A stretch of 41,821 bases of DNA from Actinomycetes bacterium. GTDB lineage: Bacteria; Actinomycetota; Thermoleophilia; Solirubrobacterales; Solirubrobacteraceae. The notes beneath the pieces are model-generated. The model was given only the letters and a program-made list of their open reading frames with translations. It was not told the origin of the DNA and searched no databases. Within the stretch, counting starts at the first letter, position 1. Every line of letters begins with the position of its first letter. The position numbers and the translations under genes were made by a program. Shown one piece after another: positions 30,113 through 38,894 of the stretch. The stretch is taken from NCBI GenBank assembly GCA_021846845.1, contig JAJZWB010000014.1, positions 1-41,821 of the forward strand, in the 5' to 3' direction.

Positions 30113-30838
30113 GTGAGGTTCCCCGGACGTGAGATCCAGGCGCTGCTCGGGTCGGCGATCCCGACCGACCACGCCCGTCAGACCCTGGCGGACGCCTACA
30201 TCGACATGGGTCTCGGACGGCGGCCGGGTCAACCGTGGCGAGTGCTCGACCTCGGCTGCGGCGCCGGCGGATCGGTCGACGCGTTCCGAGCCGCCGACCC
30301 GGAGGTGGAGTGGATCGGCCTCGACGTGCCGGGCTCGCCGGAGGCCCGCGAGCGGACCCGCACCGACGCCATGTTCGAGACCTTCGACGGCGTCGCGATC
30401 CCCTTCGCCGACGGCCACTTCGACCTCGTGTACTGCAAGCAGGTGATGGAGCACGTCCGCCGGCCGGAGCCCCTGCTGGCCGATGTGTGCCGGGTGCTGG
30501 CCCCGGGTGGCTGGTTCGCGGGCTCGACCTCGCAACTGGAGCCGTTTCACTCGCTGAGCATGTGGAACTTCACGCCGGTGGGGTTCGAGCGCCTGCTCCG
30601 GGACGCGGGCCTGACCGCGACTGAGCTGCGGCCGGGGATCGACGGACCGACGCTGATCGCCCGTCGCCTCGTCGGCGACCGTCGCTGGTTCGCCGACTGG
30701 TGGGGCAACCGGTCGCCGCTGAACCGTGCGATCGACGGCTACGGCGCGCTGCGACGTCTGGATCCGCGCTGGCTCAACGCGACCAAGCTGCTGTTCTGCG
30801 GGCAGTTCGCCTTCCTGGCGCGCCGCGCCCCGGCGTGA
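30113..30838 (+). CDS. Class I SAM-dependent methyltransferase
   Basis: A 241-aa protein. Motif I RVLDLGCGAGGS is at residues 43-54, the acidic strand-2 residue is in EWIGLDVPGSPEA, and IPFADGHFDLVYCKQVMEHVRRPEPLLADVCRVLAPGGWFAGSTSQLEPFHSLSMWNFTPVGFERLLRDAGL follows. The form is that of Methyltransf_11 enzymes acting on small molecules or glycan intermediates. The C-terminal 60 residues, rich in Trp and Arg, resemble substrate-binding tails in sugar methyltransferases, but the substrate is unknown. The GTG start is supported by the 6-nt spacing to TAGGAT. Convergent with moaC, 7 bp apart. Confidence 0.84.
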   Translation: MRFPGREIQALLGSAIPTDHARQTLADAYIDMGLGRRPGQPWRVLDLGCGAGGSVDAFRAADPEVEWIGLDVPGSPEARERTRTDAMFETFDGVAIPFADGHFDLVYCKQVMEHVRRPEPLLADVCRVLAPGGWFAGSTSQLEPFHSLSMWNFTPVGFERLLRDAGLTATELRPGIDGPTLIARRLVGDRRWFADWWGNRSPLNRAIDGYGALRRLDPRWLNATKLLFCGQFAFLARRAPA

Positions 30839-30845
30839 AGCCCGG

Positions 30846-31355
30846 TCAGGCGTCCTCGGCCGGCAGGCGCCACGCGCCCGAGCGCCCGCCGGACTTCTCC
30901 AGCAGCGTCACAGACGCGATCCGCGCCCCGCGCTCGATCCCCTTGATCATGTCGTAGACGGTCAGCGCGGCGACGGAGGCGGCCGTCAGAGCCTCCATCT
31001 CGACCCCGGTCGGACCGGTCGTGCGAGCCTCGGCCAGCAGCCGAACCTCGCCCGCCTCGACATCGATCTCCCCCTCGACGCCCACGTAGGAGAGCGCCAG
31101 CGGGTGGCAGAGCGGGATCAGCTCCGACGTGCGCTTGGCCGCCTGGATCCCGGCGATCCTCGCCACCCCGATCACGTCGCCCTTGGGCGCGTCGCCGGCG
31201 GCGACCCGCACCGCGGTCTGCGCCGTCACGCGCACTACCGCGCGGGCGACGGCGCGGCGCTCGGTGGCCGGCTTGTCGCCGACGTCGACCATCCGGGCCG
31301 AGCCGCTCTCGTCCAGATGGGTCAGCTCTCCGGGACCGGTCACGCTGCCCCCCAT
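30846..31355 (-). CDS. moaC: Cyclic pyranopterin monophosphate synthase
   Basis: MoaC converts the MoaA product to cyclic pyranopterin monophosphate in molybdenum cofactor synthesis. The 169-aa product has LTHLDESGSARMVDVGDKPATERRAVARA, GDAPKGDVIGVARIAGIQAAKRTSELIPLCHPL (the family signature with catalytic Lys and His), and VEMEALTAASVAALTVYDMIKG with the conserved Asp-Met-x-Lys. Length is typical. ATG 31355 is used; GTG 31343, four codons later and after GGGGGG, is an alternative. It lies 26 bp downstream of the siroheme dehydrogenase gene on the same strand, so the two are probably cotranscribed. Confidence 0.95.
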   Translation of the reverse strand: MGGSVTGPGELTHLDESGSARMVDVGDKPATERRAVARAVVRVTAQTAVRVAAGDAPKGDVIGVARIAGIQAAKRTSELIPLCHPLALSYVGVEGEIDVEAGEVRLLAEARTTGPTGVEMEALTAASVAALTVYDMIKGIERGARIASVTLLEKSGGRSGAWRLPAEDA

Positions 31356-31381
31356 CGGCGGTGCCCGGTCACCGCCGGACC

Positions 31382-32125
31382 TCAGGCGACGGCCGGCTCG
31401 GCCGCCCGCTGCGCGGACTCGATCAGCCGCCGCACGGCCTGCGCATCGCCCGCGCGCAGCAGATCGATCGGGTCCGGATCGCCGTTGACGATCTGCTCGA
31501 AGAACGCCTTGCGGTCCTGGTAGGTCGGCAGCGTCGACTTCGCCCAGCCGCGCGCGTCGTTGAGCAGCACCGCCAGCTGCGCGTAGGGCTCGCCGAACAT
31601 GTCGCCGATCTCACGCTTCATCCGCTTGGCCAGCGCGGGTGACGCGCCGGCGGTGGAGATGGCGACGGCCAGCGGTCCGGTCCTGACGATCGCCGGCAGG
31701 ATGAAGTTGCACAGCGGCGGGACGTCGACCACGTTGACGAGCATCGCGCGCGCCTCCGCATCCGCCGAGACCGCGATGTTGACCTCGGTGTCGTCGGTCG
31801 CCGCGATCGCGATCAGGCAGCCCTCCAGGTCGGCGGGCGCGTAGGCGCGCCGCTCCCAGCGGATCGAGCCCTCGGCCGCGAGCTCCGCGAGATCCGGATG
31901 GGCCTCGGGCGCGACGATCGTCACGTCGGCGTCGCACGCCAGCAGCCCCTCGACCTTCTCCATCGCCACGTCGCCGCCGCCGACCACGAGCGCGCGCCGA
32001 CCCGAGAGTCGAAGGCAGGCGATGTAGAACGGCGTCTCCAGCATCCCCTGCACGCAGGACTGGTCGCAGATCCCTCTGCGCAGCTGGCAGACGCACTCCT
32101 TGCCGGCATAGGCCTGAGCGGGCAT
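31382..32125 (-). CDS. Precorrin-2 dehydrogenase / sirohydrochlorin ferrochelatase-like, Cys-rich N-terminus
   Basis: A 247-aa protein of the CysG-N/Met8 family, which oxidises precorrin-2 to sirohydrochlorin using NAD. The Rossmann motif [19 protein letters not shown] is at about 44-62, then [85 protein letters not shown]. These are all standard; the usual catalytic Asp region is present. Before the fold an extra about 28 residues contain Cys11, Cys13, Cys20 and Cys24, unusual for the family. ATG 32125 is supported by TACGCT 7 nt upstream; a start at Met28 would give the ordinary family N-terminus. It uses the product of the CobA domain at 23177-24667. Confidence 0.88.
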   Translation of the reverse strand: MPAQAYAGKECVCQLRRGICDQSCVQGMLETPFYIACLRLSGRRALVVGGGDVAMEKVEGLLACDADVTIVAPEAHPDLAELAAEGSIRWERRAYAPADLEGCLIAIAATDDTEVNIAVSADAEARAMLVNVVDVPPLCNFILPAIVRTGPLAVAISTAGASPALAKRMKREIGDMFGEPYAQLAVLLNDARGWAKSTLPTYQDRKAFFEQIVNGDPDPIDLLRAGDAQAVRRLIESAQRAAEPAVA

Positions 32126-32132
32126 GCGGGTA

Positions 32133-32138
32133 AGCGTA
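32133..32138 (-). promoter_or_regulatory. Putative leaderless -10 element of the siroheme dehydrogenase gene
   Basis: TACGCT on the minus strand, 7 nt before ATG 32125. It supports translation of the Cys-rich leader. Confidence 0.4.
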
Positions 32139-32174
32139 GTGCAGCGGAGCGGTCGACCGGCCACAGCAGGCGGG

Positions 32175-33509
32175 TCAGGAGCCGCCGTCCAGACCCCGCG
32201 CGCGCCGGATCGAGGCCAGGCGCTCGCGCAGCGCGGCCTCGGCATCGTCCGGCTCGTAGAAGCGTGCCCGCACCAGGTCGGGCAGCAGCTGCTGGCCGGA
32301 GAGGTGCCCCGGCCGCCGGTGCGGGTTGTCGTAGTTGCCGTCGCTGCGATTCGAGGAGCGCAGGTGCGGAGGCGGCGGCTTGGCGCCCCACTCGCGGACG
32401 TAGCCGCGCGCGGCGCCGATCGCCCGCTTGGCCGCATCGGACTTGGGCGCCAGCGACAGGTAGACCGCGGCCTGGGCGAGTGCGTACTGGCACTCCGGCA
32501 ACCCGACGTGCTCGACCGCGTCGGCCGCCGCCGTCGCGACCGTCAGCGCTCGCGGGTCGGCGTTGCCGATGTCCTCGGACGCGAGCACGACCATCCTGCG
32601 GACGATGAAGCGGGGGTCCTCGCCGGACTCGAGCATCACCGCCAGGTAGTAGAGCGACGCGTCCGGATCGGACCCGCGGGTCGCCTTGATCCACGCCGAG
32701 ATCGTGTCGTAGTGGCGGTCGCCCTCACGGTCGTAGACCAGCGCCCGCCGCTGCAGCGAGTCCTGCGCGTGGGCAAGCGTCACGCGCTCGTCGTCGCCGA
32801 CGGCCTCGCAGGCGAGCGAGAGCGCGTTGAGCGCCGAGCGCGCGTCGCCTCCGGCACGCTGGGCGATGAACTCAAGCGCGTCGCCGTCGACGCGCTCCGG
32901 CCGCCCGCAGTGGCCGGCCGCGAGCGCGCGGTCCAGCAGGCGTCGGATGTCGGCCGGCGCCAGCGGCTGAAGCTCGTACAGGCGCGTGCGGCTGATCAGG
33001 GCCGAGTTCACCTCGAAGTAGGGGTTCTCGGTCGTCGCTCCGATCAGCGTCACGATCCCCTCCTCGACCGCGGGCAGAAGCGCGTCCTGCTGGGCCCTGT
33101 TGAAGCGGTGGATCTCGTCCAGGAAGAAGACCGTGCGCCTGCCCGCGCGCAGACGCTCACGGGCGCGCTCTACCACCGCCCGCACCTCGGCGCGCCCGGC
33201 CGAGACGGCGCTCTCCTCCTCCAGTGCCGCGCCCGACGCGCTGGCGACCAGTCGCGCAAGGGTCGTCTTGCCGCTCCCCGGCGGGCCGTGAAGGATCATC
33301 GAGTGCGGGTGGCCGTGCTCGATCGCCCGCCTCAGGGCGGACCCCGGCGCCAGCAGCTGCGCCTGGCCCACCAGCTCATCAAGGGTGCGCGGGCGCATCC
33401 GCGTGGCGAGCGGCGCGTCCGGCGGCAGCGCGTCGGCGCCCGTGGCGCGGTCGGGCGACGGCGCCGTCGAGCCGACCACGCCGTCAGCCTCGTCGAACAG
33501 GCTCTCCAT
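32175..33509 (-). CDS. rarA: Replication-associated recombination AAA+ ATPase RarA (MgsA)
   Basis: RarA acts at stalled forks and DNA ends and resembles clamp loaders. The 444-aa product has [56 protein letters not shown] (Walker A), [26 protein letters not shown] (Walker B), [29 protein letters not shown] (sensor 1 and Arg finger), [14 protein letters not shown] (sensor 2) and the C-terminal tetramerisation domain with [33 protein letters not shown]. About 35 variable residues precede the fold. ATG 33509 is 15 bp after the HisN stop, so the two are likely cotranscribed. Confidence 0.95.
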   Translation of the reverse strand: MESLFDEADGVVGSTAPSPDRATGADALPPDAPLATRMRPRTLDELVGQAQLLAPGSALRRAIEHGHPHSMILHGPPGSGKTTLARLVASASGAALEEESAVSAGRAEVRAVVERARERLRAGRRTVFFLDEIHRFNRAQQDALLPAVEEGIVTLIGATTENPYFEVNSALISRTRLYELQPLAPADIRRLLDRALAAGHCGRPERVDGDALEFIAQRAGGDARSALNALSLACEAVGDDERVTLAHAQDSLQRRALVYDREGDRHYDTISAWIKATRGSDPDASLYYLAVMLESGEDPRFIVRRMVVLASEDIGNADPRALTVATAAADAVEHVGLPECQYALAQAAVYLSLAPKSDAAKRAIGAARGYVREWGAKPPPPHLRSSNRSDGNYDNPHRRPGHLSGQQLLPDLVRARFYEPDDAEAALRERLASIRRARGLDGGS

Positions 33510-33524
33510 GTCGCCGTCGCGGCC

Positions 33525-34331
33525 TCATCGCCCGAGCACTGCCAGGACCGTCTCGTGCAGCAGGCCGTTGGTCGCCACGGCCGACCCCCCGGACGGCGTG
33601 ACGGCACCGCCGAGGTCCGTGAAGCGACCGCCCGCCTCCTCCACGATCAGCATCGGCGCCGCCAGGTCCCACAGCGACACGGTCGGGTCGCAGCCGATCT
33701 CGACCGCGCCCTCAGCCACCAGCATGTAGCTCCAGAAGTCGCCGTAGCCGCGCGTCCGCCAGCACCACGAGCTGAGCTGGACCAGCGCCTCGAGCCGTCC
33801 GGTCAGGCGCCACTCCTCCAGGCCGCCGAAGCACAGCTGCGCGTCGGCCAGCTCCCGCACCGCCGAGACGCGGAGCCTGCGCGGCTCGCCGTCGAGCACG
33901 TCCCGTGAGAACGCGCCCGCGCCCCGCGCGGCCCACCACCGGCGGCCGAGCGCCGGCGCCGAGACGACGGCGGTCGTCACCTGGCCGCCCTCCTCCAGCG
34001 CCAGCAGCGTCGCCCACGCGGGAACGCCGCGCACGTAGCTCTTGGTCCCGTCGATCGGGTCGACGATCCAGCGACGTGCGCCCTCGGCGGCGCCGCCGTC
34101 GCCGTACTCCTCGCCGAACACCCCGTCGCCCGGCCTTCGCGCCGCCAGCACCTCCCGCATGGCCTGCTCGACGGCCCGGTCGGCCTCGCTGACCGGGGTC
34201 AGATCTGGCTTGGTCTCGACGACCAGATCGTGAGCGCGAAAGCGCCGGCGGGTGATCTCGTCGGCGGCGTCCGCGAGCGCGAGCGCAAGCTCGAGGTCGC
34301 TCTCCTGGGTTGAGGCCGGCACGGTGGCCAT
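33525..34331 (-). CDS. hisN: Inositol-monophosphatase-family phosphatase, probably histidinol-phosphatase HisN
   Basis: A 268-aa Mg2+-dependent phosphatase. Metal-binding motifs are visible: GDGVFGEEYGDG (Glu-Glu), RRWIVDPIDGTKSYVRGVPAWATLLAL (the WIxDPIDGT signature) and VSLWDLAAPMLIVEEAGG (WDxAA). The sequence SYVRGVP and RGYGDFWSYMLVAEGAVEIGCDP are typical of actinobacterial HisN, which dephosphorylates histidinol phosphate; inositol or other sugar phosphates are alternatives. No other his gene is in the window. ATG 34331 lacks an SD. It is divergent from the M20 peptidase gene, with 127 bp between them. Confidence 0.87.
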   Translation of the reverse strand: MATVPASTQESDLELALALADAADEITRRRFRAHDLVVETKPDLTPVSEADRAVEQAMREVLAARRPGDGVFGEEYGDGGAAEGARRWIVDPIDGTKSYVRGVPAWATLLALEEGGQVTTAVVSAPALGRRWWAARGAGAFSRDVLDGEPRRLRVSAVRELADAQLCFGGLEEWRLTGRLEALVQLSSWCWRTRGYGDFWSYMLVAEGAVEIGCDPTVSLWDLAAPMLIVEEAGGRFTDLGGAVTPSGGSAVATNGLLHETVLAVLGR

Positions 34332-34444
34332 GCTACGGGGGACCTCGGACCCTGCAGGGGGAGACCGCCGGCGCGAGCCGCTCGGAAGCGGGCGGCATCC
34401 GCGCCCCGGGTGCCATCCCGCATACGGCCTCGCGGTGCTTCATC

Positions 34445-34450
34445 TAGCCT
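34445..34450 (+). promoter_or_regulatory. Putative leaderless -10 element of the M20 peptidase gene
   Basis: TAGCCT, 8 nt before ATG 34459. The following GCAGGCGG is not a good SD. Confidence 0.4.
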
Positions 34451-34458
34451 GCAGGCGG

Positions 34459-35772
34459 ATGCCCGACCTCCAGCAGCAGGCCGTCACGCTCCTGCAGGAC
34501 CTGATCCGCTTCAACACGGTCAACCCCCCCGGCGCCGAGCGGGCGGCGATCGAGCACCTGGAGCGCTACCTCTCCGAGGCCGGCTTCCAGACGCAGATCC
34601 TCGCCGCCGAGCCGGCTCGACCGAACCTAGTGGCCACCCTGCGCGCGCCCGACGGCGCCCCGGAGCACCCTGTGATGGTGCTGCTGGGTCACGTCGACAC
34701 GGTGCTCGCCGATCCGTCCGAATGGCTGCACGACCCTTGGTCGGGCGAGATCGCCGACGGCTACCTGTGGGGGCGCGGCGCGCTTGACATGAAGAGCCAG
34801 GTCGCTGCCGAGGCCGTCGCGGCGGCAACGCTGGCTCGTGACGGCTGGCGCCCCGCACGCGGCGCGCTGAAGCTCGTGTTCGTCTGCGACGAGGAGACCG
34901 GCGGAGACCTCGGCGCCCACTGGCTGACCGCCAACCACCCGGACGCGGTCCGCTGCGACCTGCTGCTCAACGAGGGCGCCGGCGAGGTCTTCGAGTTCGG
35001 GGGGCAGCGGCGGTACGGCGTCTGCTGCGCCGAGAAGGGGATCTTCCGCTTCAACATCACCGCCCGCGGCGAGGCGGGCCACGCCTCGCTGCCGCGCACC
35101 GGCGACAACGCGCTGCTGAAGCTCGCGCCGGTGCTCACGGCGCTGGCGACACAGCCGGAGTCCTTCGCCCTGACCGAGGCGCCCGAGGCGCTGCTGCGCG
35201 CTCTCGGCCAGGACCCGCGGGACCCGTCTGCGGCGATGGCCCGGCTTGAGGCGGCGCACCCGAAGCTGCGCACGCTGATCGAGCCGATGTTCAGCGTGAC
35301 CCTGACGCCGACGATGGCGAGCGCGTCCACCAAGATCAACGTGATCCCGTCGCGGGCGCAGGTCCGCGTCGACTGCCGGGTGCCCCCGGGGCTTGGCCGA
35401 GACGCGGTCGATCGCCGGATCGCGCAGGTTCTGGGCGAGCTCGAGGGCCGGTTCGAGATCGAGTTCACCGAGCAGACGGTCGGCAACGCGTCGCCGGTGC
35501 AGTCAGATTTGATGCAGGCGATCGACCGCTGGGTGCAGGCCAACGAGCCCGGAGCGGCCGCGGTGCCGGTCATCCTGCCCGGGTTCTCGGACTCACGGTG
35601 GTTCCGCGACGCGTTCCCCGAGTGCATCGCCTACGGCTTCTTCCCGCAGCGCCACCAACCGCTGATCGAGGCGGCGCCGCTCGTGCACAGCGCCAACGAG
35701 CGGATCGACGTGCGCGACCTCGGGTTCGCGGCCAGCTGCTATCGGGACCTGGCAGCCGAGCTGCTCGGCTGA
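34459..35772 (+). CDS. M20-family metallopeptidase/deacylase (ArgE/DapE/ACY1-like)
   Basis: A 437-aa zinc hydrolase. Metal ligands and catalytic residues are in order: VLLGHVDTV (H78, D80 catalytic), GRGALDMKSQVAAE (D110 bridging), VCDEETGGDLGAHWL (E145 general base, E146 ligand), then the dimerisation/lid domain with CAEKGIFRFNITARGEAGHASLPRTGDNAL and the C-terminal His ligand in PLVHSANERIDVRDL. It would cleave an N-acyl amino acid or dipeptide; the exact substrate cannot be told. ATG 34459 matches the family start and has a -10 hexamer 8 nt upstream. It is followed after 139 bp by the nicotinate phosphoribosyltransferase gene with its own promoter. Confidence 0.9.
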   Translation: MPDLQQQAVTLLQDLIRFNTVNPPGAERAAIEHLERYLSEAGFQTQILAAEPARPNLVATLRAPDGAPEHPVMVLLGHVDTVLADPSEWLHDPWSGEIADGYLWGRGALDMKSQVAAEAVAAATLARDGWRPARGALKLVFVCDEETGGDLGAHWLTANHPDAVRCDLLLNEGAGEVFEFGGQRRYGVCCAEKGIFRFNITARGEAGHASLPRTGDNALLKLAPVLTALATQPESFALTEAPEALLRALGQDPRDPSAAMARLEAAHPKLRTLIEPMFSVTLTPTMASASTKINVIPSRAQVRVDCRVPPGLGRDAVDRRIAQVLGELEGRFEIEFTEQTVGNASPVQSDLMQAIDRWVQANEPGAAAVPVILPGFSDSRWFRDAFPECIAYGFFPQRHQPLIEAAPLVHSANERIDVRDLGFAASCYRDLAAELLG

Positions 35773-35899
35773 CCCAGTCCGGAACGCCGATCAGCGGCGC
35801 GCCGCGAAGACGCCGCCGAGAACGCCGATCGGCAGCACCGACCGCCCCGCTCCTCGGATCGGGCTCCCGGCTCGATCCCCGGCCTCCGGCCACTGGCCA

Positions 35900-35905
35900 T
35901 ATCCT
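35900..35905 (+). promoter_or_regulatory. Putative leaderless -10 element of the nicotinate phosphoribosyltransferase gene
   Basis: TATCCT exactly 6 nt before ATG 35912, with no SD. Confidence 0.48.
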
Positions 35906-35911
35906 CTGCCG

Positions 35912-37003
35912 ATGCCCGCCCAGGTGGCGACCCGCCTCGAGCCCTCGGTCTTCCGGCTTCCGATCGAGCGGATCCGCCAGGGCTACTACTCCGACGCCTA
36001 CTTCGTGCTGACCAAGCAGCTGCTCGAGGCGGAGGGCGAGCACCCGCACGTCACGCTTCAGGTGTTCCAGAAGCACGACTCGATACTCGGCGGGATCGAC
36101 GAGGCGATCGCGGTGCTCAAGACCTGCGCCGGACGATCCGAGAATGGCAGATGGGTCTCCGGGTGGGAGGGTCTCACGGTGCGCGCCCTGCACGAAGGGG
36201 ATCGCATCGCACCGCGGGAGACGGTCATGACGATCGAGGGCGACTACAGCCTGTTCGCCCATCTGGAGACCGTGTACCTGGGATCGCTCGCGCGGCGCTC
36301 GCTGATCATGCGCAACGTCGCCGAGGTCGTGGCCGCGGCCCGCGGCAAGCAGATCTTCTACTTCCCAGCCCGCCACGATCACTGGCTGGTGCAGACCGGG
36401 GACGGCTGGAGCGCCCACGTCGCCGGGGCGATCGGGGTCTCGACCGACGCACAGGCGTCGTGGTGGGGCGGGCGCGGCATCGGCACCGTTCCGCACGCCC
36501 TGATCGCAGCCTACGGTGGCGACACGGTCAGAGCCGCGATCAGGTTCGCCGACCACTTCCACCGTGACACGAACATCACGGTGCTCGTGGACTTCGAGAA
36601 CGACTCGGTCGCAACCGCCCTGAGGGTCGCCCAGGCGCTTGGGGACCGCCTGTGGGGGGTGCGGCTGGATACCTCCGAGCACCTCGTCGATCGCTCGCTG
36701 CTGGACGAGATGGGAGGCTTCGACCCGACCGGCGTCAACCCGCGCCTGGTCGAGAAGGTCCGCGCGGCGCTCGATGCCGCCGGCTTCGAGGCGGTGAAGA
36801 TCGTCGTCAGCGGCGGCTTCACCGCAGCGCGGATCGCGCGGTTCGAGTCGCTCGGCGTGCCGGTCGACGCCTATGGCGTCGGCTCGTCGCTGATCCGCGG
36901 CGAGAACGACTTCACCGCCGACGTCGTGCTGCTGGAGGGTCGACCGTGCGCGAAGGTCGGGCGCGGCTACGCGCCCAATTCGAGGCTGGAGCCCGTCACC
37001 TGA
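35912..37003 (+). CDS. pncB: Nicotinate phosphoribosyltransferase
   Basis: This enzyme makes nicotinate mononucleotide from nicotinate and PRPP in NAD salvage. The 363-aa product has the N-terminal YYSDAYFVLTKQLLE (YxD-Y motif), VTLQVFQKHDSILGGIDEAI, EGDRIAPRETVMTIEGDYSLFAHLETVYLGSLARRSLIMRNVAEVV, FPARHDHW with the conserved His region, and SSLIRGENDFTADVVLLEGRPCAKVGRGYAP. The barrel carries VRLDTSEHLVD and IVVSGGFTAARIARFE, the phosphate-binding SGGF loop. It is shorter than E. coli PncB and looks like the compact bacterial/archaeal form. A palindromic hairpin follows its stop. Confidence 0.9.
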   Translation: MPAQVATRLEPSVFRLPIERIRQGYYSDAYFVLTKQLLEAEGEHPHVTLQVFQKHDSILGGIDEAIAVLKTCAGRSENGRWVSGWEGLTVRALHEGDRIAPRETVMTIEGDYSLFAHLETVYLGSLARRSLIMRNVAEVVAAARGKQIFYFPARHDHWLVQTGDGWSAHVAGAIGVSTDAQASWWGGRGIGTVPHALIAAYGGDTVRAAIRFADHFHRDTNITVLVDFENDSVATALRVAQALGDRLWGVRLDTSEHLVDRSLLDEMGGFDPTGVNPRLVEKVRAALDAAGFEAVKIVVSGGFTAARIARFESLGVPVDAYGVGSSLIRGENDFTADVVLLEGRPCAKVGRGYAPNSRLEPVT

Positions 37004-37016
37004 GCACGCCTCCGCT

Positions 37017-37038
37017 CCGGCCGGCCCACGCCGGCCGG
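37017..37038 (+). terminator. Hairpin after the nicotinate phosphoribosyltransferase gene
   Basis: CCGGCCGG (37017-37024) and CCGGCCGG (37031-37038) form an 8-bp all-G:C stem with loop CCCACG, 13 bp after the stop. No T-tract follows, which is common in very G+C-rich genomes. Confidence 0.45.
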
Positions 37039-37052
37039 GCCCGCGTGCCCGC

Positions 37053-37241
37053 CATCTCCCCTTCCGGGCGCGCCATCGCCCCTTCCGGGCGCGCCATCGC
37101 CCCTTCCGGGCGCGCCATCGCCCCTTCCGGGCGCGCCATCGCCCCTTCCGGGCGCGCCATCGCCCCTTCCGGGCGCGCCATCGCCCCTTCCGGGCGCGCC
37201 ATCGCCCCTTCCGGGTGCGCCGTCGGCCCCTTCCGGCCCGC
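37053..37241. repeat. Tandem repeat, 21-bp unit, nine copies
   Basis: Units start every 21 bp from 37053. Six (37074-37199) are identical (CATCGCCCC then TTCCGGGCGCGC). The first has one change, the eighth one change, and the ninth is degenerate. Because 21 is a multiple of 3, the array is open in several frames on both strands, giving spurious reading frames. It lies between the pncB hairpin and the FtsH-like gene. Confidence 0.95.
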
Positions 37242-37294
37242 CGTCCGCACCGGCTCGCCATCGGTTCAGCCGGGGGCCACGCGCGCCGATAACC

Positions 37295-38860
37295 GTGTTG
37301 CTGACAATGCTCCCGCCTGCGTTCATGGGGGACCCCACGCTGTACGCGTGGGTCCACGACTGGCTCCCCGTCATCCTGATGGTGGCGCTGATCCTGCTGC
37401 TGTGGGGCATGGTGCGCTCGATGCCGCGCACGCGGCCGTCCGAGATCAGACCCCAGGAGACGCCGCCGATCGCCTGGGAGGACATCGCCGGCGTCGACGA
37501 GGCCAAGGCGGAGCTGCGGGAGGTCGTCGACTACCTGCGCAGCCCGAAGCGCTTCGCCCGAGTCGGCGCCCAGGTGCCGAGCGGGATACTGCTCCATGGG
37601 CCGCCCGGCACGGGCAAGACCCTGCTCGCCAAGGCGGTCGCACACGAGTCGGGCGCGACCTTCTTCACGCAGTCGGCCTCCTCGTTCGTGGAGATGTTCG
37701 CGGGCCTGGGCTCGGCGCGGATCAGGCGCCTGTTCCGGGCCGCGCGAAGCCATGCGCCGGCGATCATCTTCATCGACGAGCTGGACGCGGTCGGCGCGAC
37801 TCGCACAGGCGGCTCCGGCGGCGACCGCGAGCACGACCAGACCCTCAACCAGCTGCTGGTGGAGATGGACGGCTTCAACGCCCGGGGAGCGGTGGTGGTG
37901 ATCGCCGCATCCAACCTGCTGGAGAAGCTGGATCCTGCGCTCCTGCGCCCCGGACGGTTCGACCGTCAGATCTTCGTCTCGCCCCCGGACGTGGCCGGGC
38001 GCGAGCGGATCCTGCGCGTGCACACGCGGCGCAAGCCGGTCCACGAGGGCGTCGACTTCTCCCTGCTGGCGCGGCAGACCGCCGGGCTGACCGGCGCCGA
38101 CCTGGCGAACATATGCAACGAGGCGGCGATCAATGCCGTCCGCCGCGGCGAGGTGGTGATCGAGACCGGCGACTTCGATCACGCGCTGGAGCGCGTCGTG
38201 GCCGGCATGCAGTCCCGGCGCCGGATGACCGAGCGCGAGCGACGCGTTGTCGCCTACCACGAGTCGGGTCACGCGATCTGCGCGTGGCTGCTCCCCTCCC
38301 TGGACCCTGTGCACCGGATCTCGATCGTCCCCCGCGGCCGGGCGCTCGGCTACACGCTCAACCTGCCGGCGGAGGACCGCTACCTGCGCAGCCGGGAGGA
38401 GCTGATCGACATGATGACGATGCTGCTGGCCGGCCGGGCGGCCGAGCAGCTGGTGTTCGGATCGGTGACCAACGGCGCCACCGACGACCTGATGCGCGTC
38501 GCCGAGATCGCCCATTCGATGATCGACGAGTACGCGATGGGCACCGAGGTCAGATCGCTTCGACTCGCGGGCCACCCGCGGTCAGAGGCATCGCAGCGCC
38601 TCTACGACGCCGAGGTGCGCGAGCTCTCCGACGAGGCCTTCCGCGCGGCATCGCAGATGCTTGAGCGCCACCGTCCGCAGCTGGAGCAGCTCGCGGCGGC
38701 GCTGCTGGCCAAGGAGACACTCGAGCGCGCCGAGATAGAGGCCGTGATGGCAGGCCAGCCGCACGCGCGGCCGGACCGCCGTCCCGGCAGCCACCTCGGT
38801 CTCGCGGCCGCGCGCGCGTCGTTCCCGGCCGACGACGGCCGGCAGCAGCCGCGGAACTGA
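37295..38860 (+). CDS. Short FtsH-like AAA+ membrane metalloprotease, one transmembrane helix
   Basis: A 521-aa protein with FtsH order. One membrane helix is at about 22-40, then IAWEDIAGVDEAKAELREVVDYLRSPKRF, Walker A GPPGTGKT (102-109), pore loop FVEMFAG (131-137), Walker B IIFIDELDAVG, second region of homology, and the peptidase motif HESGH (322-326) with the third zinc ligand in NGATDDL near 397. FtsH normally has 600-650 residues with two helices and a periplasmic domain; here the N-terminal domain is missing and only one helix remains. It is therefore an FtsH paralogue rather than the housekeeping copy. GTG 37295 or ATG 37307 may be the start. The tandem array upstream is not part of it. 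Confidence 0.87.
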   Translation: MLLTMLPPAFMGDPTLYAWVHDWLPVILMVALILLLWGMVRSMPRTRPSEIRPQETPPIAWEDIAGVDEAKAELREVVDYLRSPKRFARVGAQVPSGILLHGPPGTGKTLLAKAVAHESGATFFTQSASSFVEMFAGLGSARIRRLFRAARSHAPAIIFIDELDAVGATRTGGSGGDREHDQTLNQLLVEMDGFNARGAVVVIAASNLLEKLDPALLRPGRFDRQIFVSPPDVAGRERILRVHTRRKPVHEGVDFSLLARQTAGLTGADLANICNEAAINAVRRGEVVIETGDFDHALERVVAGMQSRRRMTERERRVVAYHESGHAICAWLLPSLDPVHRISIVPRGRALGYTLNLPAEDRYLRSREELIDMMTMLLAGRAAEQLVFGSVTNGATDDLMRVAEIAHSMIDEYAMGTEVRSLRLAGHPRSEASQRLYDAEVRELSDEAFRAASQMLERHRPQLEQLAAALLAKETLERAEIEAVMAGQPHARPDRRPGSHLGLAAARASFPADDGRQQPRN

Positions 38861-38879
38861 GCGATCCCGGACGGGCCGT

Positions 38880-38885
38880 TATCCT
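38880..38885 (+). promoter_or_regulatory. Putative leaderless -10 element of the methylmalonyl-CoA epimerase gene
   Basis: TATCCT, 9 nt before ATG 38895. Same hexamer as at 35900 and, on the other strand, at 29925. Confidence 0.42.
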
Positions 38886-38894
38886 GATCGCCGG

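Noticed and set aside
37053-37241. Possible CRISPR array
   Set aside because: Direct repeats are contiguous with no spacers and no cas genes nearby. The same applies to the 23-, 25-, 27-, 44- and 59-bp arrays.
36996-37250. Short minus-strand frame with repeated GAMARPE heptapeptides
   Set aside because: A translation of the 21-bp repeat, open because 21 is divisible by 3. No start context and no extension beyond the array.
35570-38575. A 1001-codon minus-strand frame across pncB, the 21-bp array and the FtsH-like gene
   Set aside because: It is antisense to two clear genes, and its repetitive centre comes only from the 21-bp array. No recognisable domain.
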